Counted from the stretch's first letter, positions 1 to 9,391 are shown. The stretch: 64,000 bases of DNA from Sodalis praecaptivus (GCF_000517425.1 NZ_CP006569.1:372001-436000), one strand, 5' to 3'. The notes: generated by a model from the sequence alone, not told the origin. A program made the numbers and translations.

Positions 1-459
1 CCGCTATTCAATCGCTTACTGCGGCTGCAATCCGATCTGGCGGCGGCTGACAGTTTGCAGGAGCTGCTTAATCGCCTGCAGCGCTGGACGCGCGGCCTGG
101 GATTGGCGGGAGCGCATGTGCGGCTGTTCAGCGATCGGTGGCAACTGGGCGCCCCGTCGGGGTTCACGCATTTGGCGCTGGCGCGCAGCGCGTTCGAGCC
201 GCTGCGGATCCAACGTCTCGGCCAGGGCAATCATTATCTCGGCAAGCTGAACGGCCCGGAGTTGCTGCTGCTGCTGCCCCAGGTACGGCAGGTGGGCTCC
301 GTCGCCATGTCGCTGCTCGGGGATGATGGCTCTCTCGGCGTGCTTATGTTTACCAGCCGCGACAGCCAGCATTTCCAGGACGGGATGGGAACGGTGTTGT
401 TACAGCAATTGGCCACGCTATTACCGGGCCTGCTGGAACGCTGGGTCAGCCGGGCATGA
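1..459 (+). CDS. yigA: DUF484 family protein YigA, 3' part
   Basis: This frame is open from the first base of the window, so the gene starts upstream; 152 codons are visible. The protein resembles the C-terminal, GAF-like part of the DUF484 protein YigA (about 235 residues in E. coli), whose role is not established. The stop overlaps the xerC start as ATGA, as in the enteric dapF-yigA-xerC-yigB operon. A TTG at 55 is only an internal codon of this longer frame, so it should not be taken as the start. Identity rests on position and on general resemblance. Confidence 0.8.
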   Translation, partial: PLFNRLLRLQSDLAAADSLQELLNRLQRWTRGLGLAGAHVRLFSDRWQLGAPSGFTHLALARSAFEPLRIQRLGQGNHYLGKLNGPELLLLLPQVRQVGSVAMSLLGDDGSLGVLMFTSRDSQHFQDGMGTVLLQQLATLLPGLLERWVSRA

Positions 460-1367
460 CCGACACCCGCTCTCCGCTCTGGCCGCAGGTCGATGCCTTC
501 CTGCAATATTTGCGGGTGGAGCGGCAGCTGAGCCCCAAAACGCGGGAAAGCTATCTTCGGCAGTTGGCCACCCTTAGCGCCATGGCTTACGAGATGGGGC
601 TTACGGAATGGCGGCAACTGGAGGTAAGCCAGGTGCGCGCGTTGGCCACCCGCAGTAAGCGCCAGGGATTACAGCCCGCCAGTCTGGCGCTGCGGCTTTC
701 CGCGCTGCGCAGTTTTCTGGACTGGCTGGTGAGCATCGGTCAGTTGGGCGCAAACCCGGCGCGAGGTGTTCCCGCGCCGCGCCACGGCCGGCATCTGCCG
801 AAAAATATGGATGTCGACGAAGTTGACCACCTGCTGGATATCGACACCCACGATCCGCTGGCGCTGCGCGACCGCGCGATGCTCGAGGTGATGTACGGCG
901 CCGGGCTGCGGCTAGCGGAGCTGGTTGGCCTCAATTGCGCGGACGTTGATCTCAGCGGCGGCGAAGTGCGGGTGGTGGGTAAAGGCAATAAAGAGCGAAA
1001 ACTGCCCATCGGCGCCACCGCCGTGGCCTGGTTGACGCGCTGGCTGGCGCTGCGTGACCAATACGCGCCGCAAAACGACGCGGTGTTTATCGCCCAGCGC
1101 GGGGGACGTATTTCCGCGCGTAATGTGCAGAAACGCTTTGCCGAATGGGGCGTGAAGCAGGGGGTAAATAGTCATATCCATCCGCATAAGCTGCGCCACT
1201 CCTTCGCAACCCATATGCTGGAGTCGAGCGGCAATTTGCGCGCGGTGCAAGAGCTGCTCGGCCACGCCAATCTCAGCACCACCCAGATCTATACCCACCT
1301 TGATTTCCAGCATCTGGCATCGGTGTACGATGCCGCGCACCCACGAGCCAAACGGGGAAAAACCTGA
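456..1367 (+). CDS. xerC: Site-specific tyrosine recombinase XerC
   Basis: XerC acts with XerD and FtsK at dif to resolve chromosome dimers. The 303-residue protein has an N-terminal SAM-like core-binding domain (about 1-110) and a C-terminal catalytic domain. All tyrosine recombinase residues are present: R152, K176, H244, R247, H270 and nucleophile Y279, each shifted by four from E. coli XerC. It overlaps yigA by four bases at its start and yigB by one base (TGATG) at its end, which points to translational coupling in one operon. Length and motifs leave little doubt. Confidence 0.97.
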   Translation: MTDTRSPLWPQVDAFLQYLRVERQLSPKTRESYLRQLATLSAMAYEMGLTEWRQLEVSQVRALATRSKRQGLQPASLALRLSALRSFLDWLVSIGQLGANPARGVPAPRHGRHLPKNMDVDEVDHLLDIDTHDPLALRDRAMLEVMYGAGLRLAELVGLNCADVDLSGGEVRVVGKGNKERKLPIGATAVAWLTRWLALRDQYAPQNDAVFIAQRGGRISARNVQKRFAEWGVKQGVNSHIHPHKLRHSFATHMLESSGNLRAVQELLGHANLSTTQIYTHLDFQHLASVYDAAHPRAKRGKT

Positions 1368-2083
1368 TGCATTTCTATCGCCCTCTGCGAGAGCTGCGCG
1401 CGTTAACCTTTGATCTTGATGATACGCTCTACGATAATCGGCCGGTGATTGCCCGTACCGAAAACGAGTCGGTGCAATTTCTACAGCAATATCACCCCGC
1501 GCTACGCTGTCTGGGACAGGACGATTATCAACGGTTGCGCCGCGAGTTGCGCCAGCGCGAGCCGGAGATTTACCACGATGTGAGTCATTGGCGCTGGCGC
1601 TCGATCGAACTGGCGATGCGTAACGCGGGACTCAGCGAGCGCGAGGCGCGCGTTGGCGCCGATGCCGCCATGGAGATGGTCCTGCGCTGGCGCAGCCAGA
1701 TAGATGTGCCGGCGGAAACCCACAGCACGCTGGCGGCCCTCAGCGCCCGCTGGCCGCTGGTGGCGATAACCAACGGCAATGCCTCCCCCGAGGCCTGCGG
1801 ACTGGCGGGCTATTTCCGCCATATTTTGCGCGCCGGCCCGGACGGTCGCGCCAAGCCCTGGCAAGATATGTACGCGCTGGCGGCGGTGCGGTTAAATGTG
1901 CCGCCCGGCAATATTCTGCACGTGGGCGACGATTTGGAGGCGGATGTCACCGGCGCCATTCGCTACGGGATGCAGGCCTGCTGGATTAACGATCGCGGCG
2001 GTAATTTCGCCGCCGCCGCCGATGCGCGTCTGTTACCGCATCTGGAAATTTCGCGGTTGGCATCCCTGACAACCTTGTTATAA
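1367..2083 (+). CDS. yigB: HAD-family phosphatase YigB (FMN phosphatase type)
   Basis: A 238-residue haloacid-dehalogenase hydrolase, the same length as E. coli YigB, which dephosphorylates FMN and some sugar phosphates. Motif I is [10 protein letters not shown] with predicted nucleophile D16 and acid D18; motif II is the ITNGN stretch and motif IV the GDDLEADV stretch near the C-terminus. A helical cap sits between motifs I and II. It is the last gene of the yigA-xerC-yigB operon, and its stop overlaps the -10 hexamer of the uvrD promoter. Confidence 0.93.
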   Translation: MHFYRPLRELRALTFDLDDTLYDNRPVIARTENESVQFLQQYHPALRCLGQDDYQRLRRELRQREPEIYHDVSHWRWRSIELAMRNAGLSEREARVGADAAMEMVLRWRSQIDVPAETHSTLAALSARWPLVAITNGNASPEACGLAGYFRHILRAGPDGRAKPWQDMYALAAVRLNVPPGNILHVGDDLEADVTGAIRYGMQACWINDRGGNFAAAADARLLPHLEISRLASLTTLL

Positions 2084-2084
2084 T
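2057..2084 (+). promoter_or_regulatory. uvrD sigma-70 promoter
   Basis: TTGGCA at 2057-2062 and a perfect TATAAT at 2079-2084 are separated by 16 bp. The promoter lies at the very end of yigB and is followed within about 12 bp by a LexA box, which fits SOS-controlled uvrD transcription. Confidence 0.65.
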
Positions 2085-2095
2085 CACGATTAACT

Positions 2096-2111
2096 CTGTA
2101 TAAATGACCAG
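2096..2111 (+). promoter_or_regulatory. LexA (SOS) box upstream of uvrD
   Basis: The sequence CTGTATAAATGACCAG fits the LexA core CTG-N10-CAG. It lies just downstream of the predicted -10 hexamer and about 50 bp ahead of the uvrD start. The uvrD gene is a classical SOS gene in E. coli with a box in the corresponding place. Confidence 0.75.
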
Positions 2112-2163
2112 TGTTTTTGCCGCCGCCGGACGGCATTCCCCATTCGCATGTTAAAGGCCACCT

Positions 2164-4326
2164 ATGGACGTTTCTGATTTGCTCAACAGCTTGAACGACA
2201 AGCAACGGGAAGCCGTGGCGGCGCCACGCGGTAATTTACTGGTGCTGGCCGGCGCCGGCAGCGGCAAAACCCGGGTGCTGGTGCACCGTATCGCCTGGTT
2301 GTTGTCGGTTGAAAACTGCTCGCCCTATTCGGTGATGGCCGTGACCTTCACCAACAAAGCGGCGGCGGAAATGCGCCACCGTATCGAACATTTGGTGGGC
2401 ACCAGCCAGGGCGGCATGTGGATAGGCACCTTCCATGGGCTGGCCCACCGCCTGCTGCGCGCCCATCATCAAGATGCCAATCTGCCGCAGGATTTTCAGA
2501 TCCTCGACAGCGAGGATCAGCTGCGTTTGTTGAAACGCCTCATCCGCGCCATGAATCTTGATGAGAAACAGTGGCCGCCGCGCCAAGCGATGTGGTATAT
2601 CGGCGGCAAGAAAGATGAGGGTTTGCGCCCGCAACATGTGGAAAGTTACGGCAATCCGGTGGAGGCGACCTGGCAGCGTATTTATCAGGCCTATCAGGAA
2701 GCCTGCGACCGCGCCGGGCTGGTGGATTTCGCCGAGCTGCTGCTGCGCGCCCATGAGCTGTGGCTGAACAAGCCGCATATTCTGCGCCATTACCGCGAGC
2801 GGTTCACCAACATCCTGGTAGACGAATTTCAGGATACCAACCAAATCCAATACGCCTGGATCCGCATGCTGGCCGGCAATGACGGCAATGTGATGATTGT
2901 GGGTGACGATGACCAATCGATTTACGGCTGGCGCGGCGCGCAGGTAGAAAATATCCAGCGTTTTCTGGATGATTTTCCCGGCGCGCAGACCATTCGCCTT
3001 GAGCAGAATTACCGTTCCACCAGCAATATCCTACAGGCCGCCAATGCCCTTATCGCCCACAACGGCGGCCGGCTGGGCAAAAATCTGTGGACCGAAGGCG
3101 CCGAGGGCGAGCCGATTACCCTTTACTGCGCCTTTAACGAATTGGACGAGGCGCGCTTCGTGGTGAATCGCATCAAGGTGAGCCAGGAGCAGGGCGGGGC
3201 GCTCAAGGACTGCGCCATTCTCTATCGCAGCAACGCCCAGTCGCGCGTGCTGGAAGAAGCGCTGCTGCAAACGGGCCTACCCTACCGAATTTATGGCGGC
3301 ATGCGCTTTTTCGAGCGTCAGGAAATCAAGGATGCGCTCGCCTATTTACGGCTTATCGCCAACCGCAACGATGACGCCGCCTATGAGCGGGTGGTCAATA
3401 CGCCGACGCGCGGACTCGGCGATCGCACCCTCGACGTGGTGCGCCAGACCGCCCGCGACCGGCAGTTGACGCTGTGGCAGTCCAGCCGGGCGCTGCTCGC
3501 CGAGCGCGTGCTGGCCGGCCGCGCCGCCGCCGCGCTGCAACGGTTTTTGGAGCTTGTTGATGCGCTGGCGCAAGAGACGGCGGAGCTGCCGCTCCATGTG
3601 CAAACCGATCGGGTGATCAAAAATTCCGGTCTGTGGAGCATGTACGAGCAGGAGAAAGGCGAAAAGGGCCAGGCGCGTATCGAAAACCTGGAAGAGCTGG
3701 TCACCGCCACCCGCCAGTTCAGCTACAACGATGAAGATCAGGATCTGCTGCCGTTGCAGGCGTTCCTATCCCATGCCGCCCTGGAGGCCGGCGAGGGCCA
3801 GGCTGATGCCTATCAGGATGCGGTGCAATTGATGACGCTGCATTCCGCCAAAGGGCTGGAGTTTCCCCAAGTGTTTATCGTCGGCATGGAAGAGGGGATG
3901 TTCCCCAGCCAAATGTCGCTGGACGAGGGCGGGCGGCTGGAGGAGGAGCGACGTTTGGCGTACGTTGGCGTTACCCGCGCGATGGACAAGCTGACCATCA
4001 CCTATGCGGAGACCCGCCGGCTGTACGGCAAAGAGGCCTACCATCGGCCGTCGCGTTTTGTAGGCGAACTACCGCCGTCCTGCGTGGAAGAGGTGCGGCT
4101 GCGCGCAAGCGTGACCCGTCCGGCCAGCCAACAGCGCCTAGGCGCGCCGCTGAGCGAAAACGACAGCGGTTTCACCCTCGGCCAGCGAGTGCGTCATCCG
4201 AAATTTGGCGAGGGCACGGTGGTGAATCTGGAAGGCAGCGGCGAACATAGCCGGCTGCAAATCGCGTTTCAAGGCCAGGGTATTAAATGGCTGGTGGCGG
4301 CTTACGCCCGGCTGGAAACCGTTTAA
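2164..4326 (+). CDS. uvrD: DNA helicase II UvrD
   Basis: A superfamily 1A 3'-5' helicase of 720 residues, exactly the E. coli length, acting in nucleotide-excision repair and methyl-directed mismatch repair. Walker A is AGAGSGKT (29-36), Walker B is DEFQD (220-224), followed by the DDDQSIYGWRGA motif III region, the QNYRST motif IV and the VGVTRA motif VI. The C-terminal Tudor-like segment (VRHPKFGEGTVV), which contacts RNA polymerase, is also present. A LexA box and a strong promoter precede it. Confidence 0.98.
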   Translation: MDVSDLLNSLNDKQREAVAAPRGNLLVLAGAGSGKTRVLVHRIAWLLSVENCSPYSVMAVTFTNKAAAEMRHRIEHLVGTSQGGMWIGTFHGLAHRLLRAHHQDANLPQDFQILDSEDQLRLLKRLIRAMNLDEKQWPPRQAMWYIGGKKDEGLRPQHVESYGNPVEATWQRIYQAYQEACDRAGLVDFAELLLRAHELWLNKPHILRHYRERFTNILVDEFQDTNQIQYAWIRMLAGNDGNVMIVGDDDQSIYGWRGAQVENIQRFLDDFPGAQTIRLEQNYRSTSNILQAANALIAHNGGRLGKNLWTEGAEGEPITLYCAFNELDEARFVVNRIKVSQEQGGALKDCAILYRSNAQSRVLEEALLQTGLPYRIYGGMRFFERQEIKDALAYLRLIANRNDDAAYERVVNTPTRGLGDRTLDVVRQTARDRQLTLWQSSRALLAERVLAGRAAAALQRFLELVDALAQETAELPLHVQTDRVIKNSGLWSMYEQEKGEKGQARIENLEELVTATRQFSYNDEDQDLLPLQAFLSHAALEAGEGQADAYQDAVQLMTLHSAKGLEFPQVFIVGMEEGMFPSQMSLDEGGRLEEERRLAYVGVTRAMDKLTITYAETRRLYGKEAYHRPSRFVGELPPSCVEEVRLRASVTRPASQQRLGAPLSENDSGFTLGQRVRHPKFGEGTVVNLEGSGEHSRLQIAFQGQGIKWLVAAYARLETV

Positions 4327-4374
4327 CGCCGCCGCGTGCCGCGCTATTGTACAGAAACTGGCCAAACGGTTTTT
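4319..4374 (+). terminator. Possible uvrD terminator
   Basis: CCGTTT at 4319-4324 can pair with AAACGG at 4364-4369, which is followed directly by five T. The loop is long (39 nt) and GC-rich and may itself fold. The U-tract supports termination, but the long loop makes this uncertain. Confidence 0.35.
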
Positions 4375-4382
4375 CTCACGTA

Positions 4383-4412
4383 TTGACAGCCTTTTTCTTC
4401 TCGGCGTAACAT
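4383..4412 (+). promoter_or_regulatory. corA leader promoter
   Basis: A perfect TTGACA at 4383-4388 lies 18 bp ahead of TAACAT (4407-4412), which matches the -10 consensus at four of six positions. The expected start near 4419 would give a corA mRNA with a leader of about 245 nt, carrying the small ORF and hairpin described below. Confidence 0.5.
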
Positions 4413-4443
4413 GCGCGCACTACTATTAGGAGAGGATTACGCC

Positions 4444-4500
4444 TTGGACACCCCCAGTAGATACTGGCTCGATAATCTGTTTATCAGGTACAACCACTAA
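4444..4500 (+). CDS. Putative 18-residue corA leader peptide (corL-like)
   Basis: A TTG codon at 4444 is preceded at 8-nt spacing by the strong ribosome site AGGAGAGG (4428-4435) and opens an 18-codon ORF, (M)DTPSRYWLDNLFIRYNH, ending in TAA at 4498-4500. The stop codon lies inside the 5' arm of a long hairpin. A short translated ORF (corL) in the corA leader is known in Salmonella, where its translation controls Rho-dependent termination. This ORF has the same arrangement, but I have not compared the peptides. The in-frame ATG at 4411 lies ahead of the predicted transcription start, so TTG is the better start. Confidence 0.5.
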   Translation: MDTPSRYWLDNLFIRYNH

Positions 4501-4533
4501 GGCTGCCTCCAGCGCTGGCTGCCTCAGTGGTTG
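4491..4533 (+). promoter_or_regulatory. Hairpin in the corA leader
   Basis: CAACCACTAAGGC (4491-4503) pairs with GCCTCAGTGGTTG (4521-4533) with one mismatch. The loop contains a second perfect palindrome, CCAGCGCTGG (4509-4518). The 5' arm covers the last codons and stop of the leader ORF, so a ribosome ending translation there would open the hairpin. This is the layout of a translation-responsive attenuator. Confidence 0.55.
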
Positions 4534-4663
4534 TCAGCGACCTGCATTTAGCGTCGCGCGGAGTCGGATCTTTGACGGTCTGAAACTCGACGGTGACTCC
4601 TCACCCCGTATTTCTGTGATCTAATGCGTTTCCCGTTTGTTACCGTGAAGGAAACGAGGGCGT

Positions 4664-5614
4664 ATGCTTAACGCATTTCAACTGGAAAACCATCGTTTAT
4701 CGCGTCTTGACGCCGATGAGCTGGGAACCCTACCCGAGGCGGTATGGGTTGATTTGATCGAGCCCGGCGATGATGAGCGCGAACGGGTGCAGCACGAGCT
4801 GGGCCAGAGCCTGGCGACGCGTCTGGAGCTGGAGGACATCGAAGCGTCCGCCCGTTTTTTCGAGGACGAGGACGGGCTGCATATCCACTCCTTTTTCTTT
4901 TATGCCGACGCGGAGGATCACGCCGGCAACGCCACCGTGGCGTTTACCATTCGCGATGGCCGGCTTTACACCCTGCGCGAGCGGGAACTGCCGGCATTTC
5001 GCCTGTATCGGATGCGCACCCGCAGCCAGACGCTGATTGACGGCAACGCCTATGAGCTTCTGCTGGATTTGTTCGAGACCAAGATCGAGCAACTGGCGGA
5101 CGAAATCGAGAATATCTACAGCGATCTGGAGGCCCTGAGCCTGGTCATCATGGACGGCCACCAGGGCGATGAGTATGACAATGCGCTCTCGACCCTCGCC
5201 GAGCTGGAAGATGTGGGCTGGAAGGTCAGGCTATGCCTGATGGATACCCAGCGGGCGTTGAATTTTCTGGTGCGCAAGGCGCGGCTGCCGTCGGGCCAGT
5301 TGGAGCAGGCGCGGGAGATCCTGCGCGATATCGAGTCGCTGCTGCCCCATAACGAATCGCTGTTTCAGAAGGTGAACTTCCTGATGCAGGCGGCGATGGG
5401 ATTTATCAATATCGAGCAGAACCGCATTATTAAAATATTTTCGGTGGTGTCGGTGGTGTTCCTGCCGCCGACTCTGGTCGCCTCCAGCTATGGGATGAAC
5501 TTCGAGTTTATGCCGGAGCTGAAATGGTCCTTCGGCTACCCCGGCGCCATTATGTTAATGATACTGGCCGGGCTGGCGCCGTATTTGTATTTCAAACGGA
5601 AAAACTGGCTTTAG
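4664..5614 (+). CDS. corA: Magnesium/cobalt transporter CorA
   Basis: CorA forms the homopentameric inner-membrane channel that is the main Mg2+ uptake route in enterics and also passes Co2+ and Ni2+. The 316 residues equal the E. coli length. A long N-terminal cytoplasmic domain with coiled-coil helices is followed by two C-terminal membrane segments (roughly 255-275 and 290-310). The [11 protein letters not shown] signature lies between them and the basic tail KRKNWL closes the protein. The ribosome site AAGGAAACGAGG lies just ahead of the start. Expression is probably controlled by the long leader upstream. Confidence 0.98.
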   Translation: MLNAFQLENHRLSRLDADELGTLPEAVWVDLIEPGDDERERVQHELGQSLATRLELEDIEASARFFEDEDGLHIHSFFFYADAEDHAGNATVAFTIRDGRLYTLRERELPAFRLYRMRTRSQTLIDGNAYELLLDLFETKIEQLADEIENIYSDLEALSLVIMDGHQGDEYDNALSTLAELEDVGWKVRLCLMDTQRALNFLVRKARLPSGQLEQAREILRDIESLLPHNESLFQKVNFLMQAAMGFINIEQNRIIKIFSVVSVVFLPPTLVASSYGMNFEFMPELKWSFGYPGAIMLMILAGLAPYLYFKRKNWL

Positions 5615-5629
5615 GTATTGGCCGAGGTG

Positions 5630-5655
5630 GAAAGGGCGGCGAGCGCCATCCTTTC
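5630..5655 (+). terminator. Hairpin downstream of corA
   Basis: GAAAGG (5630-5635) and GGCG (5638-5641) pair with CGCC (5644-5647) and CCTTTC (5650-5655), leaving a small internal loop. No T-run follows, so it could be an mRNA 3' end or a Rho-dependent end rather than a classical terminator. The rest of the 5615-5825 gap shows nothing I recognise. Confidence 0.25.
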
Positions 5656-5825
5656 TGGCCCGTTGCCGTTAACCCCTGCTATCGTAAGGCGTCGGCGGGC
5701 GTTGGAAACGCTATCACGTCCTTGCGCGGTTGGCCGGGGCGCCGCATCGGACGCAGATATTTTCCCTACACGCCCGCAATGTGATAAAACGGCTACTTAC
5801 GCCTGCTTTTAAACGACCTTCATTC

Positions 5826-6896
5826 ATGAAAGCTTTGCCGGTTTATCTCCAATGGCTGATCCTGCTGGCGTGCTCGCTGGCGCTGGGATTTATCCTGCAA
5901 CACTACCACGTTCCCGCCGCGCTGCTGCTTGGACCCATGATGGTCGGTCTGGTGATGGCGTTGTCCGGCGCCCGCATCGCCATATCGCCAAAAGTATTTA
6001 TCGGCTGCCAGGCCATCCTGGGGTGCATGATAGCCGGCGCCCTCTCGCCTTCCATTCTGTCGGTGCTGGTCAGTGATTGGCTACCCGTCGTGTTGACGCT
6101 GGCGGTTACGCTGCTGGCCAGCGGATTGTCGGGCTGGCTGCTGGTCAGGTTCAGCAGCTTACCGGGGCCGACGGGCGCCTGGGGCGCATCGCCGGGCGGC
6201 GCGTCGGCGATGGTGGCGATGGCGGGCGACTTTGGCGCCGACGTGCGGCTGGTGGCGTTTATGCAATATCTGCGGGTATTGTTTGTCGCCACCGCCGCCG
6301 CCGCGGTGGCGCATATTGCCATGGGCGAACAGGGGGCCGTCGCGCCGGCGGTGCAGTGGTTTCCGCCGCTGGACCTTCGCTTTGTCGCCACGCTGGGGGT
6401 GGCGGCCGTGGGGGCGATACTCGGCCGACGGCTGCGTATTCCCGCCGGCCCGCTGCTGCTGCCGATGGTGGCCGGCGCTACGCTGCACGCCACCGGCACG
6501 CTGACGCTGCAAGTGCCGGAGTGGCTATTGGCGCTGGCCTATGCGTTTATTGGCTGGAGCGTCGGCCTGCGCTTCACCCGCGCTATCGTGCTGTTGGCGC
6601 TGAAAACGCTACCGCAGATGCTGGCATCTATCGCCGGTTTGATGCTGCTGTGCGGCGCCATGGCCTGGCTGTTGACCAAACTGTTGCCGGTGGATCTGCT
6701 GACCGCTTATCTGGCCACCAGTCCGGGCGGCTTGGATACCGTGGCGATTATTGCCGCCGGCAGTCAGGTTAACATCGGTTTCGTGATGGCAATGCAAAGC
6801 CTGCGTTTATTCGCCATTTTGCTGGTCGGGCCGGCGATGGCGCGTTTTATCTCGCGCACCTCCGTCCGGCGCCAGGCCAGCCAATCGCGCGGCTGA
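5826..6896 (+). CDS. abrB: AbrB family membrane protein
   Basis: A very hydrophobic protein of 356 residues from the ATG at 5826, similar in length to E. coli AbrB (348). It has about ten predicted membrane segments in two related halves, each with a PGG signature (ASPGGASAMVAMAG and TSPGGLDTVAII) typical of the AbrB duplication family. E. coli AbrB was named for an effect on aidB expression; the substrate is unknown. The frame extends upstream to 5730, but that extension is hydrophilic and unlike the family, so I chose 5826 although its ribosome site is weak. It converges with rarD, eight bases away. Its location next to corA differs from E. coli. Confidence 0.8.
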   Translation: MKALPVYLQWLILLACSLALGFILQHYHVPAALLLGPMMVGLVMALSGARIAISPKVFIGCQAILGCMIAGALSPSILSVLVSDWLPVVLTLAVTLLASGLSGWLLVRFSSLPGPTGAWGASPGGASAMVAMAGDFGADVRLVAFMQYLRVLFVATAAAAVAHIAMGEQGAVAPAVQWFPPLDLRFVATLGVAAVGAILGRRLRIPAGPLLLPMVAGATLHATGTLTLQVPEWLLALAYAFIGWSVGLRFTRAIVLLALKTLPQMLASIAGLMLLCGAMAWLLTKLLPVDLLTAYLATSPGGLDTVAIIAAGSQVNIGFVMAMQSLRLFAILLVGPAMARFISRTSVRRQASQSRG

Positions 6897-6903
6897 CGCG
6901 GCG

Positions 6904-7800
6904 TCAGGCGGTTTGTAGCCGCCGTCGCTGGGCCAGCAGGGCGTCGGCGATAAATACGCCGAGCGCCAGCCAGATAAAGGCGAAGGTATAGAGTTTATCG
7001 GCGCTTAACGCCTCGCCATAAAAGCCCACCGCCAACAGGAACATGAGCGTCGGCCCGAGATACTGGAAAAAACCTACCGTCGACAGCCGCAGACGGTTAG
7101 CGGCGGCGGTAAACAGCAGTAGCGGCACGGTGGTCAGCACCCCCGCGCTCGCCAGCAGCGTATTAAGGTGCCAGCCGTTGGCGCTGAGGTGGCTGGTCGG
7201 GGTGTCGGCGACGAAAAACAGGTAAACGGCGGCGGCCGGCAGCAGCCAGAGGGTTTCTATCAGCATGCCGGTTTGGGCGTCGATGCCGATCTTTTTTCGC
7301 AGCAGGCCATACAGGGCAAAGGTAAGCGCCAGTCCCAGGGCGATAAGCGGCAGTGAACCGAACATCCACAACTGCACCAGCACACCGGCGGATGCCAGCA
7401 CGACCGCCAGCCATTGCCATCGTCGGAAACGTTCTCCCAGAAACAGCATACCGAGCAAAACGTTGACCAGCGGATTGATAAAGTAGCCGAGGCTGGCTTC
7501 CAGCATATGGTGGTGATTGACCGCCCAGATGAACAGCAGCCAGTTGCTGCCTATCAGTACAGAGGTCAGCGCCAGGGCCAGCAGCAATCTGCCGCGGCGA
7601 AAAGACCGGCGCACCTGCGGCCAGCGGCGGCCCAGGGTCAGCAATACCAGCATAAACACCGCCGACCACAAAATACGGTGCGCGAGGATTTCGTTGGCGG
7701 GCACGTAATCTATCAATTTGAAATAGGCGGGAGCCAGGCCCCAAATAAAGTAAGCGCCGAGGGCGCACAGCACGCCTTGGCGGGCGGTGTTTTCGTTCAT
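6904..7800 (-). CDS. rarD: EamA/DMT-family permease RarD
   Basis: RarD belongs to the drug/metabolite transporter superfamily. The protein has 298 residues (E. coli about 296) and about ten membrane segments. The N-terminal GVLCALGAYFIWGLAPAYFKL stretch and the HRILWS motif are characteristic of RarD. The transported substrate is not established; the name comes from a chloramphenicol-resistance link in Pseudomonas. It lies three bases downstream of yigI, suggesting one transcript, and converges with the abrB-family gene. Confidence 0.92.
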   Translation of the reverse strand: MNENTARQGVLCALGAYFIWGLAPAYFKLIDYVPANEILAHRILWSAVFMLVLLTLGRRWPQVRRSFRRGRLLLALALTSVLIGSNWLLFIWAVNHHHMLEASLGYFINPLVNVLLGMLFLGERFRRWQWLAVVLASAGVLVQLWMFGSLPLIALGLALTFALYGLLRKKIGIDAQTGMLIETLWLLPAAAVYLFFVADTPTSHLSANGWHLNTLLASAGVLTTVPLLLFTAAANRLRLSTVGFFQYLGPTLMFLLAVGFYGEALSADKLYTFAFIWLALGVFIADALLAQRRRLQTA

Positions 7801-7803
7801 TGG

Positions 7804-8274
7804 TCAGCCTACCAAATAAGTTGCGGTGGCGGTGGCGAGATGATGCCCCCGGTTGTTGTGCAGCTCCGCGCGCGCCACGGAGATCTTATTGCCGCCGCGC
7901 AGTAGGTGGCTGGTGACGGTAAAGTGCTCGCCGTGGCCGGGCAGCAAATAATCCACCCGCATGTCAATCGTTCCCATGCGCGCCAGCCGATGACGCAGAT
8001 CCTGCTCCGACAACGCGGGCTGGCGCAGCAATGCGCCGGTGACGCAGGTTATGCCGGCGGCGACGTCCAGTACCGAGGCGATAACGCCGCCGTGAAGAAT
8101 ACGCTGTAGGGCGTTGCCCACCAGCTTTTCATCGCGCGCGAATTCGAGTTGTGCGGCGTCGTTCTCATGTTGTGTAAGCTTCAGGCCTAATTCGCGGTTG
8201 AACGGCATATGATAAACGAAGATATCCCCGATCAAACGGCGGGCGTGATCGGCGGTAAGGGGGGTTAAAGACAT
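7804..8274 (-). CDS. yigI: YigI family hotdog-fold acyl-CoA thioesterase
   Basis: A 156-residue single hotdog-domain protein, close to E. coli YigI (155), for which medium- to long-chain acyl-CoA thioesterase activity has been reported. Features seen are the central helix region [16 protein letters not shown], with the conserved HGG motif, and the strand VDYLLPG. It is transcribed ahead of rarD and divergently from pldA across a gap of about 200 bp. The family call is firm; the substrate is taken from the family. Confidence 0.9.
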   Translation of the reverse strand: MSLTPLTADHARRLIGDIFVYHMPFNRELGLKLTQHENDAAQLEFARDEKLVGNALQRILHGGVIASVLDVAAGITCVTGALLRQPALSEQDLRHRLARMGTIDMRVDYLLPGHGEHFTVTSHLLRGGNKISVARAELHNNRGHHLATATATYLVG

Positions 8275-8479
8275 AATTAATTCCGGATTGAGGCAACGCT
8301 CACCGCGCGGGGTAAGGGAAATTATAGGTTTATAGTATGCTTAATTAATATGGCTTACTAGTCTCGGATGGTCGCAGCCACTTTAGGCAGTTTTCCCTAA
8401 ACGAAAATTTCTGGAGCGTGTAAAATGATTAGCTTTGAATGCTTGTGTTGCTGGGTTACGCGCTTTCGGAGAACATTTT

Positions 8480-9349
8480 ATGCGCAGACTTTGGGGAGCC
8501 ACGGCTCTCTTGCTGGGATCGACGTCTTTCGTTTACGCACAGGAAGCCACGGTTGAGAAGATCCACGATACGCCGGCGGTGAAGGGAAGCATCATTGCCA
8601 ATCTGTTGCAGGAGCACGACAATCCTTTCACGCTGTACCCGTACGAGAGCAACTACTTGCTCTACACCTATACCAGCAACATCAACAAACAGGCGATAAG
8701 CAGCTACGATTGGGCCAATAACGCCAAAAAAGACGAAGTAGCGTTCCAACTGAGTCTGGGGTTCCCGCTGTGGCGCGGCATCGCGGGGGATAACTCGCTT
8801 TTGGGCGCCTCATACACCCAGCGCTCCTGGTGGCAGTTATCCAACAGCGAGGAATCGTCGCCCTTTCGTGAGACCAACTATGAACCGCAGCTGTTCATTG
8901 GCTGGGCAACGGATTATGATTTCGCAGGCTGGACCTTGCGCGATGTGGAAATGGGCCTGAACCATCAATCCAACGGCCGTTCGGATCCGACGTCGCGCAG
9001 TTGGAACCGCGCCTATACGCGGCTAATGGCGCAAAACGGCAACTGGCAGGTGGAAGTCAAACCCTGGCTGCGGCTGGACGACAGTAGCGATAACCCGGAT
9101 ATTATCAAGTACATGGGCCACTACCGACTGAAGATAGGCTATGCCTGGGGCGAGAGCATCTTTAGCGCGGAAGGGCGCTACAACTGGAATAGCGGCTACG
9201 GCGGCGCGCAACTGGGCTGGAGCTATCCCGTCAGCCGCCACGTGCGTTTTTATACCCAGCTGTTTAGCGGCTATGGCGAGTCGCTAATCGATTATAATCA
9301 TCGGCAGACCCGTATAGGGATGGGCTTTATGCTCAATGATATGATGTAA
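8480..9349 (+). CDS. pldA: Outer membrane phospholipase A, PldA (OMPLA)
   Basis: PldA is a dimeric outer-membrane beta-barrel that hydrolyses phospholipids misplaced in the outer leaflet, using calcium. The ATG at 8480, with GGAG upstream, gives 289 residues, the E. coli length; the longer frame from a TTG at 8435 only adds an unlikely extension. A signal peptide ends at about residue 20 (SFVYA then QEAT). The catalytic triad is H162, S164 and N176 of the precursor, equal to H142, S144 and N156 of the mature E. coli enzyme. The C-terminal strand ends MLNDMM, where barrels usually end in an aromatic residue. recQ follows in the same direction. Confidence 0.97.
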   Translation: MRRLWGATALLLGSTSFVYAQEATVEKIHDTPAVKGSIIANLLQEHDNPFTLYPYESNYLLYTYTSNINKQAISSYDWANNAKKDEVAFQLSLGFPLWRGIAGDNSLLGASYTQRSWWQLSNSEESSPFRETNYEPQLFIGWATDYDFAGWTLRDVEMGLNHQSNGRSDPTSRSWNRAYTRLMAQNGNWQVEVKPWLRLDDSSDNPDIIKYMGHYRLKIGYAWGESIFSAEGRYNWNSGYGGAQLGWSYPVSRHVRFYTQLFSGYGESLIDYNHRQTRIGMGFMLNDMM

Positions 9350-9366
9350 TTCACAGGGACTTAACC

Positions 9367-9391
9367 ACGGACGCCCCCCTGCGGCGTCCGT
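9367..9391 (+). other. GC-rich hairpin between pldA and recQ
   Basis: ACGGACGCC (9367-9375) and GGCGTCCGT (9383-9391) form a perfect 9-bp stem with a 7-nt loop. It lies 18 bases after the pldA stop and 24 before the recQ start. No T-run follows, so it is more likely an mRNA-stabilising or partial-termination element than a full terminator. Confidence 0.45.

Noticed and set aside
4411-4500. 29-codon version of the corA leader ORF starting at ATG 4411
   Set aside because: The ATG overlaps the predicted -10 and would lie upstream of the transcript start; the strong ribosome site is positioned for the TTG at 4444.
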